Assembly: GCA_035556715.1 (NCBI GenBank)
Contig: DATMER010000145.1
Coordinates: forward strand, 142,680 to 206,679
Length of the DNA: 64,000 nt
Direction of reading: 5' to 3'
DNA from: DATMER01 sp035556715
GTDB taxonomy: Bacteria; Acidobacteriota; Thermoanaerobaculia; Multivoradales; UBA5704
The notes beneath the pieces are model-generated. The model ran no database searches. It worked only from the letters and a program-made list of their open reading frames with translations, and was not told where the DNA came from. Of this stretch, positions 56,745 to 64,000 are shown piece by piece. How positions within the stretch are numbered: the stretch's first letter is position 1; each line of letters opens with the position of its first letter. A program made the position numbers and the translations under genes.

Positions 56745-58384
56745 GGCAGCACCTCCCCCGCCGAGACGAGGAAGGCGATCTCGGCCGCGATCCCCTCCTC
56801 CAGAAGAGTCTTGTTGGTCGCCGCCGATCCGGGAATGGTCTCGTAGAAGGTGATGGTGCCCTCGCGAGTCGGACCGGGGACCACGTAGCTCGGGGACATG
56901 AGGGGATTGAAAGGCCACACCAGCATGCTGGGACCCTGGACCCGGGCGAGGGTCTGGGTCGCCAACTGGGTGATGAGGTCGCGGACCGGAATGTCCGTCG
57001 CCTGCCCGGGATGCTGGGCCCGCCAGTCGAGGATGAGCTTGCGCCAGACGAGCGCCCGCTTGGCGATCGCCAGGGCCTCGCGCTTCGCCGCCTCCACGTC
57101 GCCCGTCGAGAGCAAGATGGACAACCGGCGCTCGAAGGCGTCCTCGTAAGGACGGTGCCCCCAGCCGAACGTGCCGGCCACGTGCATCGGGACGATCGCG
57201 TCCCCGATGGCATGGAGGGGCCAGCCCAGCTCGCGCACGCCGACCTGGGGATTGGCGCGGAACGCCTGCCATCCGAAGTGGGCGAGGTTGTCGAGCGGGG
57301 TGAAAGGAGTATGCGGGAAGCTGAGGAACTGCCAATCGTCCTCGTCGCGGTCCACGGAATTGGGGTGGAAGTCCTGCGCGCCGAGGATCTCATAGCGCTT
57401 GGGGCCCAGGCTGGGATCGTGGTGCACGGTCATGCCCAAGGTGTCGGCGGCCAACATGGTGAGGATCTCGAGAGGATCGGGAACCCCGTTCGGCCCGGCG
57501 CTCTCCACCAGCAGGCCCGACCGGTCGTCGAACTCCCCTGAGGAAGAGACGACGTTGAGGTGGTGGCCCATCCCGGTGTATGCATCCACGTTGGTGTGGT
57601 CACCGAATCCCGGGAACAGGCCGTCCACCGTCGTCAATCCTTCGTGGACGGCATTCTTCGAGTCCTGGATCGCCTCGTCGATACAGTCCTTGCAGTCGCC
57701 GACGATGCCGAGGGTCAGGACCGATCCGGCGCATTCGAGGGCGCAGCGGAGCGTCACCCAGATCGCCCCCGCGGGGAGGGCCAGGGCGTCCTCCATGTAC
57801 TCCTTCATCAGGCTGAAGCCGACCATGTTCGTCGGGCGGAAGTAGATGTGCCAGTCGTCCACCTCATCGTCCGGCTGGTGCGCCCAGAAGCCGAGGACCA
57901 CGCCCGTGTGGTCCGCGCTGCCCGGCCCCGGAGGGTTGACGGTGGTGAAGAAGGCCCCCGGGCTCCAGCTCGGATCGATTCCGCAATCGACGCCCGTGAT
58001 GTAGGCCGTGGAGATGGGAAAGGGGACCGCCCCGAGAGTCATGTCCTCGAACGGGCTGGGAGCCCCCCAATTGGGCGTGTTGGTCCCCAGCATCTTGACC
58101 GTCGCGGGATCCACGCACACGCTTTGTTGTGGAGAGGGCAGGCGCGCGGGCAGGTTGCGAAGCTTCTGGATGGCGGTCGTGGCGTCCTGGGCCAGTTGAG
58201 CCAGTGCCGGGTCTTCGCTGGTGTCGATCGCGCCGGCGGAGAGGGCGAGCATGATCTCGTAGGCCCGGTCGGTCATGTCGCGGTGGACCTTGGCGTTGTG
58301 CGCTTGCGCAGGGGCCGCAGCCACGAGCCAGCCGCCGAGGAGGGCGCCCAAGGCGAGTCGGGCCGAGGCGAGTGAAGGTCGCAT
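56741..58384 (-). CDS. Secreted phospholipase C / S1-P1 nuclease-fold-like protein
   Basis: 547 residues with a signal peptide (LGALLGGWLVAAAPAQA) and mature start HNAKVHRDMTDRAYEIML. LGWPLHAIGDAIVPMHVAGTFGWGHRPYEDAFE resembles the zinc-binding 'LG.ALH..QD...P.H' helix of bacterial zinc phospholipases C and S1/P1 nucleases: His-x3-Asp-x5-His with a second His nearby. The N-terminal His after the signal peptide fits a zinc-ligating mature N-terminus, as in PLC. The protein is longer than PLC (~280), with a large insert of unknown role. Coupled to the downstream lipoprotein gene. Confidence 0.6.
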   Translation of the reverse strand: MRPSLASARLALGALLGGWLVAAAPAQAHNAKVHRDMTDRAYEIMLALSAGAIDTSEDPALAQLAQDATTAIQKLRNLPARLPSPQQSVCVDPATVKMLGTNTPNWGAPSPFEDMTLGAVPFPISTAYITGVDCGIDPSWSPGAFFTTVNPPGPGSADHTGVVLGFWAHQPDDEVDDWHIYFRPTNMVGFSLMKEYMEDALALPAGAIWVTLRCALECAGSVLTLGIVGDCKDCIDEAIQDSKNAVHEGLTTVDGLFPGFGDHTNVDAYTGMGHHLNVVSSSGEFDDRSGLLVESAGPNGVPDPLEILTMLAADTLGMTVHHDPSLGPKRYEILGAQDFHPNSVDRDEDDWQFLSFPHTPFTPLDNLAHFGWQAFRANPQVGVRELGWPLHAIGDAIVPMHVAGTFGWGHRPYEDAFERRLSILLSTGDVEAAKREALAIAKRALVWRKLILDWRAQHPGQATDIPVRDLITQLATQTLARVQGPSMLVWPFNPLMSPSYVVPGPTREGTITFYETIPGSAATNKTLLEEGIAAEIAFLVSAGEVLP

Positions 58385-58481
58385 CGTTGCATCTCCTTTC
58401 GCTGGGCGAGGTCTATTCCTCGCCTCAACCCGAAGCTGCCGGGAGGAGGCCGGTTATCTCACCGTGGGATAGCATTCCGGC

Positions 58482-60092
58482 ATGATTCGGGCCACAGCCC
58501 TTGGCATCGTCGCCGTCCTCCTTCTCGGCTGTGGCGGCGAGCAGGACTTGGAGGAGATACCCCGCGCCACGCGCGGCTACATCGTCATCTCAATCGACAC
58601 ACTCCGGGCTGACCACCTGGGCTGCTACGGGTACAGCAAGCCCACGAGCCCCTTCCTCGACTCCCTCGCGAAGCGGGGCACGCTCTTCGAGGAGGCCTAC
58701 GCCCAGTTCCCGAGCACGCTCGTCTCCCACATGTCGATGCTCACGGGCCTCCATCCGCGGGAGCACGGCGTCTTCCCGCCGAACGCGGTCCTCTCCCCCG
58801 AGGTCGAGCTGCTCCCCGAGGTCTTCCAGCGCCACGGCTTCCGCACCGCCGGCTTCACCGAAGGCGGCTTCATGAGCGGGCGCTTCGGCTTCCGCCGGGG
58901 ATTCGACGTGTTCCACGCCCGGGACCGGAACCGCAACCGTCCGCTGGAAGGGACCTTCCGCCGCGGCATCGACTTCCTCGAAGGGCTCAAGAAGGAAGAC
59001 CGCTTCCTCCTCTTCCTTCACACCTACGCGGTCCACGCGCCCTACGACGCGCCGGAGCCGTACCAGCAGCAGTTCTGGCAGGGACCTCCGCCGCCCGGCT
59101 CGATCCCGGCGACCGGCCCCGCGCTCACCCGGCAGAACGCCCTGGGCGAGCCCCTTCCCCAACCCGCCGTGGACTGGCTCACCGCGAGCTACGACGCGGG
59201 CATCCGGCAGACCGATGAGGTCATCCAGCGCTTCTTCAAGGATCTGGAAAGGCTCGGCCTCGCCGAAGACGTGACCGTCGTGGTGACCTCCGACCACGGA
59301 GAAGAGCTCCAGGATCATGGCCGCTTCAACCATACCCAGCTCTACCGCGAGGTCCTGCGCGTCCCCCTGCTGGTGATCCACCCGGACCACCGGACTGCAA
59401 TCCGCCACGAGGGAGTCGTGCAGCTCGTGGATCTAGCCCCGACCCTCTACGAGCTGGCAAGGCTGAATCCCAAGGGCAAGCCCACCGGAGCCAGCCTCGC
59501 GCGCCTCCTCGGCCGCCCTTCCCCACCGCGCCCCGGAACCGCCTGGGCCGACAACACCGGAGGGGAAAGGGCTCTCTACCGCGGCCAGCGGGAGGATCTG
59601 GAAAGCCTCCTCGTCTTCGACCCGCCCGCCGAAGAATGGATCTCCCGCCGCGTCGCCCTCGACGCCACCGGAAACGAGCTGGCCTTCGAAGCCCGCTCCT
59701 TCGAGGAGCCGCGGCGCCTCGCCATCCGTCAGGGAGACGAAGTGCTTTCCGAGATTTCCTTGACGCCCGACTGGACCTCCGTCCATCTCCCCGGGACCGG
59801 CCGTCTCCTGTTGGAGGCCGACGGCTGCAAGGTCGCCCCACCCAGAGAGCGATGGGACTTCCGCTGCCAAGCCTTCCAGTTGAGAGGTTTGCGCCTGGCC
59901 CGGGTCGAGCTTTACGACGTCTCCGAAGACCCCGCGCAACGCCACGACCTCTCCCGGAACGAGACGAGGACGACCCGAGCCCTGTTGAAAGACCTCAGCG
60001 CCTTCAACCCCCGCCCCGTAGCCGCCGCCTCGGCTCCGCCACTCGATCCGGAGCTCGAAAAGCAGCTTCGGGCACTCGGATACCTCCAATAA
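58482..60092 (+). CDS. Sulfatase-fold lipoprotein without the formylglycine Cys/Ser
   Basis: 536 residues. Lipobox IVAVLLLGC. The alkaline-phosphatase/sulfatase fold is shown by RGYIVISIDTLRADHLGCYGY (metal Asp), DSLAKRGTLFEEAYAQFPSTLVSHMSMLTGLHPREHGV, and VVVTSDHGEELQDHGRFNH (metal Asp, His). Where sulfatases have C/S-x-P-S-R, this has T-L-V-S-H, so a Thr nucleophile as in phosphoethanolamine transferases and phosphonate/alkaline phosphatases is likely. 'LYDVSEDPAQRHDLS' and the ending ALGYL are family trademarks. The substrate could be a phosphoryl ester rather than a sulfate ester. Confidence 0.85.
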   Translation: MIRATALGIVAVLLLGCGGEQDLEEIPRATRGYIVISIDTLRADHLGCYGYSKPTSPFLDSLAKRGTLFEEAYAQFPSTLVSHMSMLTGLHPREHGVFPPNAVLSPEVELLPEVFQRHGFRTAGFTEGGFMSGRFGFRRGFDVFHARDRNRNRPLEGTFRRGIDFLEGLKKEDRFLLFLHTYAVHAPYDAPEPYQQQFWQGPPPPGSIPATGPALTRQNALGEPLPQPAVDWLTASYDAGIRQTDEVIQRFFKDLERLGLAEDVTVVVTSDHGEELQDHGRFNHTQLYREVLRVPLLVIHPDHRTAIRHEGVVQLVDLAPTLYELARLNPKGKPTGASLARLLGRPSPPRPGTAWADNTGGERALYRGQREDLESLLVFDPPAEEWISRRVALDATGNELAFEARSFEEPRRLAIRQGDEVLSEISLTPDWTSVHLPGTGRLLLEADGCKVAPPRERWDFRCQAFQLRGLRLARVELYDVSEDPAQRHDLSRNETRTTRALLKDLSAFNPRPVAAASAPPLDPELEKQLRALGYLQ

Positions 60093-60133
60093 CGTCGCAA
60101 TCCCTCGCGTTGACCAACAAGCAACGCGCAAAA

Positions 60134-60681
60134 TGTAGCAACTCAACTCATATCCGCGACATCATCTCCGTAAATCTCTGCACCAAGCTGCCTCACCCAA
60201 CCCCACAACGGATCGATGTAGCAACAAGTCCGCCCGCCCTGCTACGAACGGAGCTTCATGTAGCGGAATCTGATTTTGCGCAACAACAATGACGCATAAT
60301 ATAGCCAAACTAACGCAACATGTAGCGATAAGAAGTTTCGAAGAAGCGACAAATTCGCATTGCGCCTCTAAATTGGCGCGCGATGCCGCTTCTCATCCAC
60401 TCGGTGCAATCTTGTCGCTCCTTCTTGGCGCAGAATTGCTCCTTCATGTCGCTGCAAGATTGCGCGATGAAGCGATCAGAAGCATCATGGCGCAATGTGT
60501 CTGCATGATGTCGCAACTTGACTGGGCCGTGGATGGCGTGGTTTGATTTCTGCGCGTCTCTTCAGAATGGCCGCAGGTAAAACGTCCGTGACTGCGACAC
60601 CAATAAGAATTGCTGCGCCATTTCGCGACATCGAATCCAGGCACAACGGCGGGGTGTCGCAGATTTGCCTCGATTTGCGAC
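60134..60681. repeat. Degenerate tandem array 3: about 26 units, 21 bp
   Basis: A six-base core of the form TGNNGC (TGTAGC, TGTCGC, TGGCGC, TGAAGC, TGCCGC) recurs every 21 bases. Core starts include 60217, 60259, 60300, 60321, 60384, 60405, 60426, 60447, 60468, 60488, 60509, then (more loosely) 60593, 60614, 60655 and 60676. The rest of each unit is only weakly conserved. The stretch from the sulfatase stop to 60744 holds no credible gene; its base composition is visibly less GC-rich than the surroundings. No unique spacers, so not a CRISPR. Confidence 0.8.
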
Positions 60682-60744
60682 AAAAAGGCGAGAGAGATTG
60701 GCTCTAATCCCAATGCTCCGGCCTGATTCTTCTTTGCTGGCTTC

Positions 60745-60905
60745 ATGAACACGTGCGTCCCCGGCTCCAACGGCCTGCGAGCCTCCTCCATCGATGAGCT
60801 GCACGGAAATGTTGGACCGTTACGGCCCCGCAGACGAGGCCGAGAGCATCGCCACGATCCACGCCGGCCTCAATACCGGACTCAGTCTGTTCGATACTGC
60901 TTGCC
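60745..60905 (+). pseudogene. 5' fragment of an aldo/keto reductase gene, frameshifted
   Basis: The DNA is a clear copy of the start of the gene at 61779, including about 35 bases upstream of the ATG (CTGATTCTTCTTTGCTGG versus CTGACTCTTCTATACTTG). ATGAACACGTGCGTCCCC corresponds to ATGAACACGCGCGCCCTG. Small deletions shift the frame after about 18 codons, and similarity ends near 'CTGTTCGATACTGCTT'. The following 240 bases to 61145 show no gene. Confidence 0.8.
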
Positions 60906-61145
60906 CAACAAATCTGTTGCGCCGCAGTCTTGTTGTGCAACGAGAGAAGGGAGGGCCTATGGATTGCTTCGACCGGGACAGGGAAGCGGAAAACTCTGGC
61001 ACCACTTCAAGGGGCTTCCTTCAGCAGATCTCAAAGAGGAACGAGGTGTCATGACCGAGGCTGCGGGCTCGACCATCTGCGAGCGGCTCGGTTGGAGGAT
61101 CCTGCAATTCGCCGCTGAGCGCGGAAGGCGCCGTAGGCCGGCCGT

Positions 61146-61445
61146 TCACAACACTGGTTGATGCTCGCGGCTCGCATGCCACAACGCGAGCACATGGAGA
61201 GTGCCGGCCTCAGCCTTGTAGTAGATGAAGTATCCAACTCGGCCGAGGAAGAGGCGCCTGACGCCTGGAGCTCGCGCTCCTTCGTACTTTGCTCCTATAC
61301 CCGGCTGCTCGGCCAGCAAGGCGATGGCTTCGCCAAAGTCGGCGCCGACCGCTCCTGGAGCGGCAGGGCGATTCTGCGCCCACCACTCGGCCGCCTTCTG
61401 TACTTGACTTGCTGCTCCGAAGGAAATCTTGACCCGAAGCGCCAT
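61146..61445 (-). CDS. RelE/ParE-family toxin
   Basis: 99 residues. KISFGAASQVQKAAEWWAQNRPAAPGAVGADFGEAIALLAEQPGIGAKYEGARAPGVRRLFLGRVGYFIYYKAEAGTLHVLALWHASRE follows the ParE/RelE pattern: 'A...A..W...NRP.A...F...(I)..L...P.IG......G.R......(Y)..(Y)......(V)L...H.R'. The final histidine/arginine pair is present. Two bases after the antitoxin stop. ParE types poison gyrase, RelE types cut mRNA; which applies cannot be told. Confidence 0.85.
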   Translation of the reverse strand: MALRVKISFGAASQVQKAAEWWAQNRPAAPGAVGADFGEAIALLAEQPGIGAKYEGARAPGVRRLFLGRVGYFIYYKAEAGTLHVLALWHASREHQPVL

Positions 61446-61447
61446 GC

Positions 61448-61669
61448 TCAGCCGTGTTTCGGCAACGACTGCAGCAACTCTTCAAGAGTGACGTACTCGC
61501 CACGTTCGATCTCGGCCATGGCAGCAAGAAGCTCATTCTCCTGCGCTTCCGTGAGCACGAAGCTTTCGTCGGCGCCGCGTGTGACCACGGCTACGACCGC
61601 TCCCTCTGTGAGGGAGACGCCCTCTACGACGATCTTCCCGTTGACGACGGTTCCGGTTGCAACTTGCAT
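61448..61669 (-). CDS. Antitoxin of the ParE/RelE pair
   Basis: 73 residues from ATG 61669 (an ATG at 61717 would add 16 residues that look unlike the family). MQVATGTVVNGKIVVEGVSLTEGAVVAVVTRGADESFVLTEAQENELLAAMAEIERGEYVTLEELL is a short beta-start domain followed by the helical toxin-neutralising tail typical of small antitoxins. Upstream of and nearly touching the toxin gene. Confidence 0.8.
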   Translation of the reverse strand: MQVATGTVVNGKIVVEGVSLTEGAVVAVVTRGADESFVLTEAQENELLAAMAEIERGEYVTLEELLQSLPKHG

Positions 61670-61778
61670 GGCGCAATGGTACTCCGAAAGCCGGGAAGTG
61701 GAGTCTGTTGACGACACCCATTCTGTACAGGAAGACGCCCCGGCCGACGCTCCATCCTGACTCTTCTATACTTGCTCC

Positions 61779-62777
61779 ATGAACACGCGCGCCCTGGGCT
61801 CCAACGGCCCGCGAGTCTCCGCCATCGGATTGGGCTGCATGGGCATGTCGGACCTCTACGGCCCCGCGGACGAAGTCGAGAGCATCGCCACGATCCACGC
61901 CGCCCTCGACGCGGGGATCAACCTGCTCGACACAGGCGACTTCTATGGCATGGGCCACAACGAGATGCTGATCCGCGAGGCCCTGAAGGGCCGCTCCCGC
62001 GAGCAGGTCCTGATCAGCGTCAAGTTCGGGGCCATGCGCGATGCGGCCGGCGGATGGGTGGGCTACGATGGCCGTCCCGCCGCGGTCAAGAACTTCCTCG
62101 CCTACACGCTACGCCGGCTAAGGACGGATTACGTGGACATCTACCGCCCCGCCCGGGTCGATCCCGCCGTGCCGATCGAGGACACGGTCGGGGCGATCGC
62201 GGAGATGGCGCAGGCCGGCTACGTCCGCCACATCGGCCTCTCGGAGGCCGGGGTAGACACGATCCGCCGGGCGCACGCGGTCCACCCGATCGTCGACCTC
62301 CAGATCGAGTACTCGCTGTTCTCGCGGGGCATCGAGTCCGCGATCCTGCCAGCCTGCCGCGAGCTGGGCATCGGCATCACGGCCTATGGCGTCCTGTCCC
62401 GCGGTCTCCTCAGCGGCCACTGGTCCAGGGAGCGCACCGGGGGCGCCCGGGATTTCCGCAACTACAGCCCCCGCTTCCAGGGAGAGAACCTCGACCGCAA
62501 CCTCGCGCTCGTCGATGCGCTGCGAGAGGTTGCGGAATCCAATGGAGTCACCGTGGCGCAGGCCGCGATCGCCTGGGTCCTCTCCCGCGGCTCGGACATC
62601 GTGCCGCTGATCGGAGCGCGTCGGCGCGACCGCCTCGCCGAGTCCCTCTCCGCGCTCGACCTCGACCTCACCGCAGACGACCTGAAGCGGATCGAGGAAG
62701 CCGTGCCGTCCGCGGCCGTCGCGGGCGAGCGCTACAACGCGCAGGCCATGGTCCACCTCGACAGCGAGCGAGACTGA
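61779..62777 (+). CDS. Aldo/keto reductase lacking the catalytic histidine
   Basis: 332 residues, full-length for the AKR 12/13-like group. LGSNGPRVSAIGLGCMGMSDLYG, INLLDTGDFYGMGHNEMLI (catalytic Asp and Tyr), LISVKFGAM (Lys), then VDIYRPARVDPAVPIEDTVGA where most have '(Y/F)..H..DP'. The His of the Asp-Tyr-Lys-His tetrad is replaced by Ala. A subgroup with 'YRPAR(L/V)DP' seems common, so this is probably a natural variant and not damage. NADPH site: SLFSRGIES.., VPLIGARRRDRLAESL. Aldehyde/ketone reductase, substrate unknown. A broken partial copy is at 60745. Confidence 0.88.
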   Translation: MNTRALGSNGPRVSAIGLGCMGMSDLYGPADEVESIATIHAALDAGINLLDTGDFYGMGHNEMLIREALKGRSREQVLISVKFGAMRDAAGGWVGYDGRPAAVKNFLAYTLRRLRTDYVDIYRPARVDPAVPIEDTVGAIAEMAQAGYVRHIGLSEAGVDTIRRAHAVHPIVDLQIEYSLFSRGIESAILPACRELGIGITAYGVLSRGLLSGHWSRERTGGARDFRNYSPRFQGENLDRNLALVDALREVAESNGVTVAQAAIAWVLSRGSDIVPLIGARRRDRLAESLSALDLDLTADDLKRIEEAVPSAAVAGERYNAQAMVHLDSERD

Positions 62778-62813
62778 CGGTGATCTGCAGGGCAGACAAG
62801 CAAGGTGTCGGCG

Positions 62814-63224
62814 ATGGCACGTGACGAGGCTTATGGGCGCGTGGAAGCGAGAATTCGCGAGGCAAGGAAACGAGGCGCGACGACGCTCGATCTTTCCTCA
62901 ATGGGCTTCTCTGAGCTACCGGAGTCGGCCGGCCAGCTCGCGGGCATACAGTCTCTTTACCTCTTCGGCAACCAACTGACGTCACTGCCAGAGTGGCTCG
63001 GCCAACTCACGACGTTACAGGAGCTGTACCTCGCCTTCAACCAACTGACCTCTCTACCGGAGTCGCTTGGCCAGCTCACGGGGTTAAAGAACCTGCACCT
63101 CTCCTCCAACCAACTGACATCTCTGCCGGAGTCGCTTGGCCAGCTCACGGGGTTAAAGAAGCTGCACCTCTCCTCCAACCAACTGACATCTCTACCGGAG
63201 TCGTTCGGCCAGCTCACGGGCTTA
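62814..63224 (+). pseudogene. Leucine-rich-repeat protein, truncated by IS insertion
   Basis: 137 codons from ATG 62814 (GTG 62805 possible) up to the IS left end. ARDEAYGRVEARIREARKRGATTLDLSSMGFSELPESAGQLAGIQSLYLFGNQLTSLPE starts the typical bacterial LRR/Roco N-terminus, followed by near-identical 23-residue repeats 'LGQLTGLKxLHLSSNQLTSLPES'. In the DNA the 69-bp repeats are nearly identical (63045-63224). The ORF then runs in frame into the transposase. The natural protein was probably longer, perhaps a Roc-COR GTPase. Confidence 0.85.
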
Positions 63225-63260
63225 GAGGGTGTCTCAGAAGTCCCCTTCCGCCATGCTAAA

Positions 63261-63677
63261 ATGCCGTGCATGGGATACCCCAGTGATGTCTCAGATGCGG
63301 AATGGGAGGTCATCGCTCCTTTGCTGGCTGCTGCCAAGCCTGGGGGGCGCCCCCGAACCACTTCCCTACGAGATGTGGTCAACGCGATCTTCTACGTGAA
63401 TCGAGGCGGCGTTGCTTGGCGCATGCTGCCGAGGGACTTTCCAGCTTACCAAACGACCTACCGCTACTTCCGGGCTTGGAGCAAGGACGGAACGTGGGAG
63501 AAGGTTCACGAGGCCTTGCGAGACCGAGTCCGGCAGAAGGAGGGTCGAGAGGTTAGCCCAAGTGCAGCCATTATCGATAGCCAGAGCGCCAAGACGACGG
63601 AAAAGGGGGCTCCAGAGGGTACGACGCGGGCAAGAAAATCAAAGGGCGCAAGCGGCATATCATCGTCGACACGCTAG
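63261..63677 (+). CDS. IS5-family transposase, OrfA
   Basis: 138 residues from ATG 63261 (63270 possible). YPSDVSDAEWEVIAPLLAAAKPGGRPRTTSLRDVVNAIFYVNRGGVAWRMLPRDFPAYQTTYRYFRAWSKDGTWEKV is the DUF4096-type N-terminal domain, and AAIIDSQSAKTTEKG holds the first catalytic Asp. The frame is left at A_AAG_GGG (63602-63608), where a -1 shift joins OrfB. It ends at TAG 63675-63677 without the shift. Confidence 0.88.
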   Translation: MPCMGYPSDVSDAEWEVIAPLLAAAKPGGRPRTTSLRDVVNAIFYVNRGGVAWRMLPRDFPAYQTTYRYFRAWSKDGTWEKVHEALRDRVRQKEGREVSPSAAIIDSQSAKTTEKGAPEGTTRARKSKGASGISSSTR

Positions 63678-64000
63678 GCTTGATCCTGGAGTGCGAAGTT
63701 CACCCTGCAGATATCCAGGATCGGGACGGAGGCAAACTACTTCTAGAAAAGCTGGGTGACCGTTTTCCCCGCCTGCAGAGAATTTGGGCCGACGGTGCTT
63801 ACGCGGGGAAGTTAGTAGATTGGGCAAAAGACCTTGGACAATGGGTTCTGGAGATCGTAAAGAGAACGGACGATATGGTGGGCTTCGAAGTTTTACCCCA
63901 TCGCTGGATCGTCGAGAGAACCTTCGCTTGGCTTGGCCGGTTTCGGCGGCTGAGTAAAGATTATGAGGTTCTCATCGAAACCAGCAAGGCGATGATCTAT
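63605..64000 (+). CDS. IS5-family transposase, OrfB (-1 frame, partial)
   Basis: In the -1 frame from 63605 the sequence continues GSRGYDAGKKIKGRKRHIIVDTLGLILECEVHPADIQDRDGGKLLLEKL, then RIWADGAYAGKLVDWA with the second catalytic Asp, and PHRWIVERTFAWLGRFRRLSKDYEVLIETSKAMIY with the Glu of the DDE triad. The open frame runs off the window. OrfA-OrfB frameshifting is the known expression mode of this IS group. Confidence 0.88.

Larger units (their letters stand above)
63225..64000 (+). mobile_element. IS5-family (IS427-type) insertion sequence, left end and most of transposase
   Basis: The left end GAGGGTGTCTCAGAAGT starts immediately after a TTA (63222-63224) in the LRR gene. Such a TNA target and 'GAGGGTGT(C/T)T' terminus fit IS427-type IS5 elements. 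The transposase covers the rest of the window; the right end and the matching target copy are beyond it. Confidence 0.85.

Noticed and set aside
60289..60546. 85-codon frame inside the third array
   Set aside because: It is made of 21-bp units (7 codons), so it stays open by periodicity; no ribosome site and no domain.
61051..61161. Short frame starting MTEAAGSTICERLG between the broken reductase and the toxin gene
   Set aside because: 36 codons, no recognisable family, likely chance or a remnant; ribosome site is weak.
1..64000. tRNA and rRNA genes
   Set aside because: I saw no cloverleaf with a GGTTCGAATCC-type arm or rRNA segment in the intergenic spaces; a covariance-model scan would settle this.

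Overview
ORGANISM. A very GC-rich, gene-dense bacterial chromosome segment. A Lpt lipopolysaccharide-export set, secreted lipoproteins, an AccA/RecJ/RpoN/PTS(Ntr)/ParAB housekeeping set, expanded ECF sigma factors with TPR partners, Uma2-type proteins and a bacterial mevalonate operon with a class I HMG-CoA reductase suggest a diderm, most likely an Acidobacteriota (Thermoanaerobaculia-like) genome. This placement is inference; no rRNA or tRNA gene was seen. LAYOUT. 0-1.1 kb: start of a DUF692/MNIO-family enzyme overlapping a TIGR04222-like membrane protein with a Gly/Cys-only tail. 1.2-3.2 kb: secreted lipase-like protein and a secreted partner. 3.2-9.6 kb: accessory zone with a Uma2-family gene bracketed by direct repeats, two degenerate 20-bp-period arrays, a TIR-NB-ARC-TPR defence-type protein, a long inverted repeat and a VioB-like protein. 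9.6-26.3 kb: conserved core (accA, recJ, lptC-lptA fusion, lptB, rpoN, ptsN, hprK, rapZ, EIIA-Man, HPr, EI, cupin, lipoprotein, miaB, BFN, parA, parB). 26.3-30.4 kb: queD, an LptF-LptG fusion, type II NADH dehydrogenase. 30.4-36.7 kb: one-strand cluster of three ECF sigma factors, three zinc-motif/TPR proteins and a small secreted peptide. 36.8-44.6 kb: membrane and Zn-ribbon proteins, metK, DUF84 phosphatase, rRNA methyltransferase, rpiB, murB, an unknown small operon, Ser/Thr dehydratase, XRE regulator. 44.7-53.7 kb: a PLP-fold protein without its Schiff-base lysine, then an isoprenoid operon (prenyl synthase, IDI-2, HMG-CoA reductase, mevalonate kinase, decarboxylase, isopentenyl phosphate kinase, squalene/phytoene synthase). 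53.7-60.1 kb: M1 peptidase lipoprotein, a decayed CMD-like gene, a phospholipase C-like protein with partner lipoprotein, a sulfatase-fold lipoprotein. 60.1-64 kb: a third periodic array (21 bp), a decayed aldo/keto reductase copy, a ParE-type toxin-antitoxin pair, the intact reductase, and an LRR gene cut by an IS5-family element running off the window. HOW THE GENES WORK TOGETHER. lptCA, lptB and lptFG supply most of the LPS transporter. ptsN, hprK, rapZ, EIIA-Man, HPr and EI form a regulatory PTS without visible sugar permeases. The isoprenoid operon has mevalonate kinase, a decarboxylase whose diphosphate-contact lysine is replaced, and isopentenyl phosphate kinase, but no phosphomevalonate kinase; this points to the alternative route via isopentenyl phosphate, feeding the prenyl synthase and a C30/C40 synthase. 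MOST NOTABLE. Three separate intergenic arrays with strict 20/20/21-bp periods but unrelated unit sequences, two of them next to Uma2 genes or remnants; the MNIO/Gly-Cys-tail pair; the ECF-TPR-peptide cluster; the inferred alternative mevalonate pathway; and the lysine-less aminotransferase.
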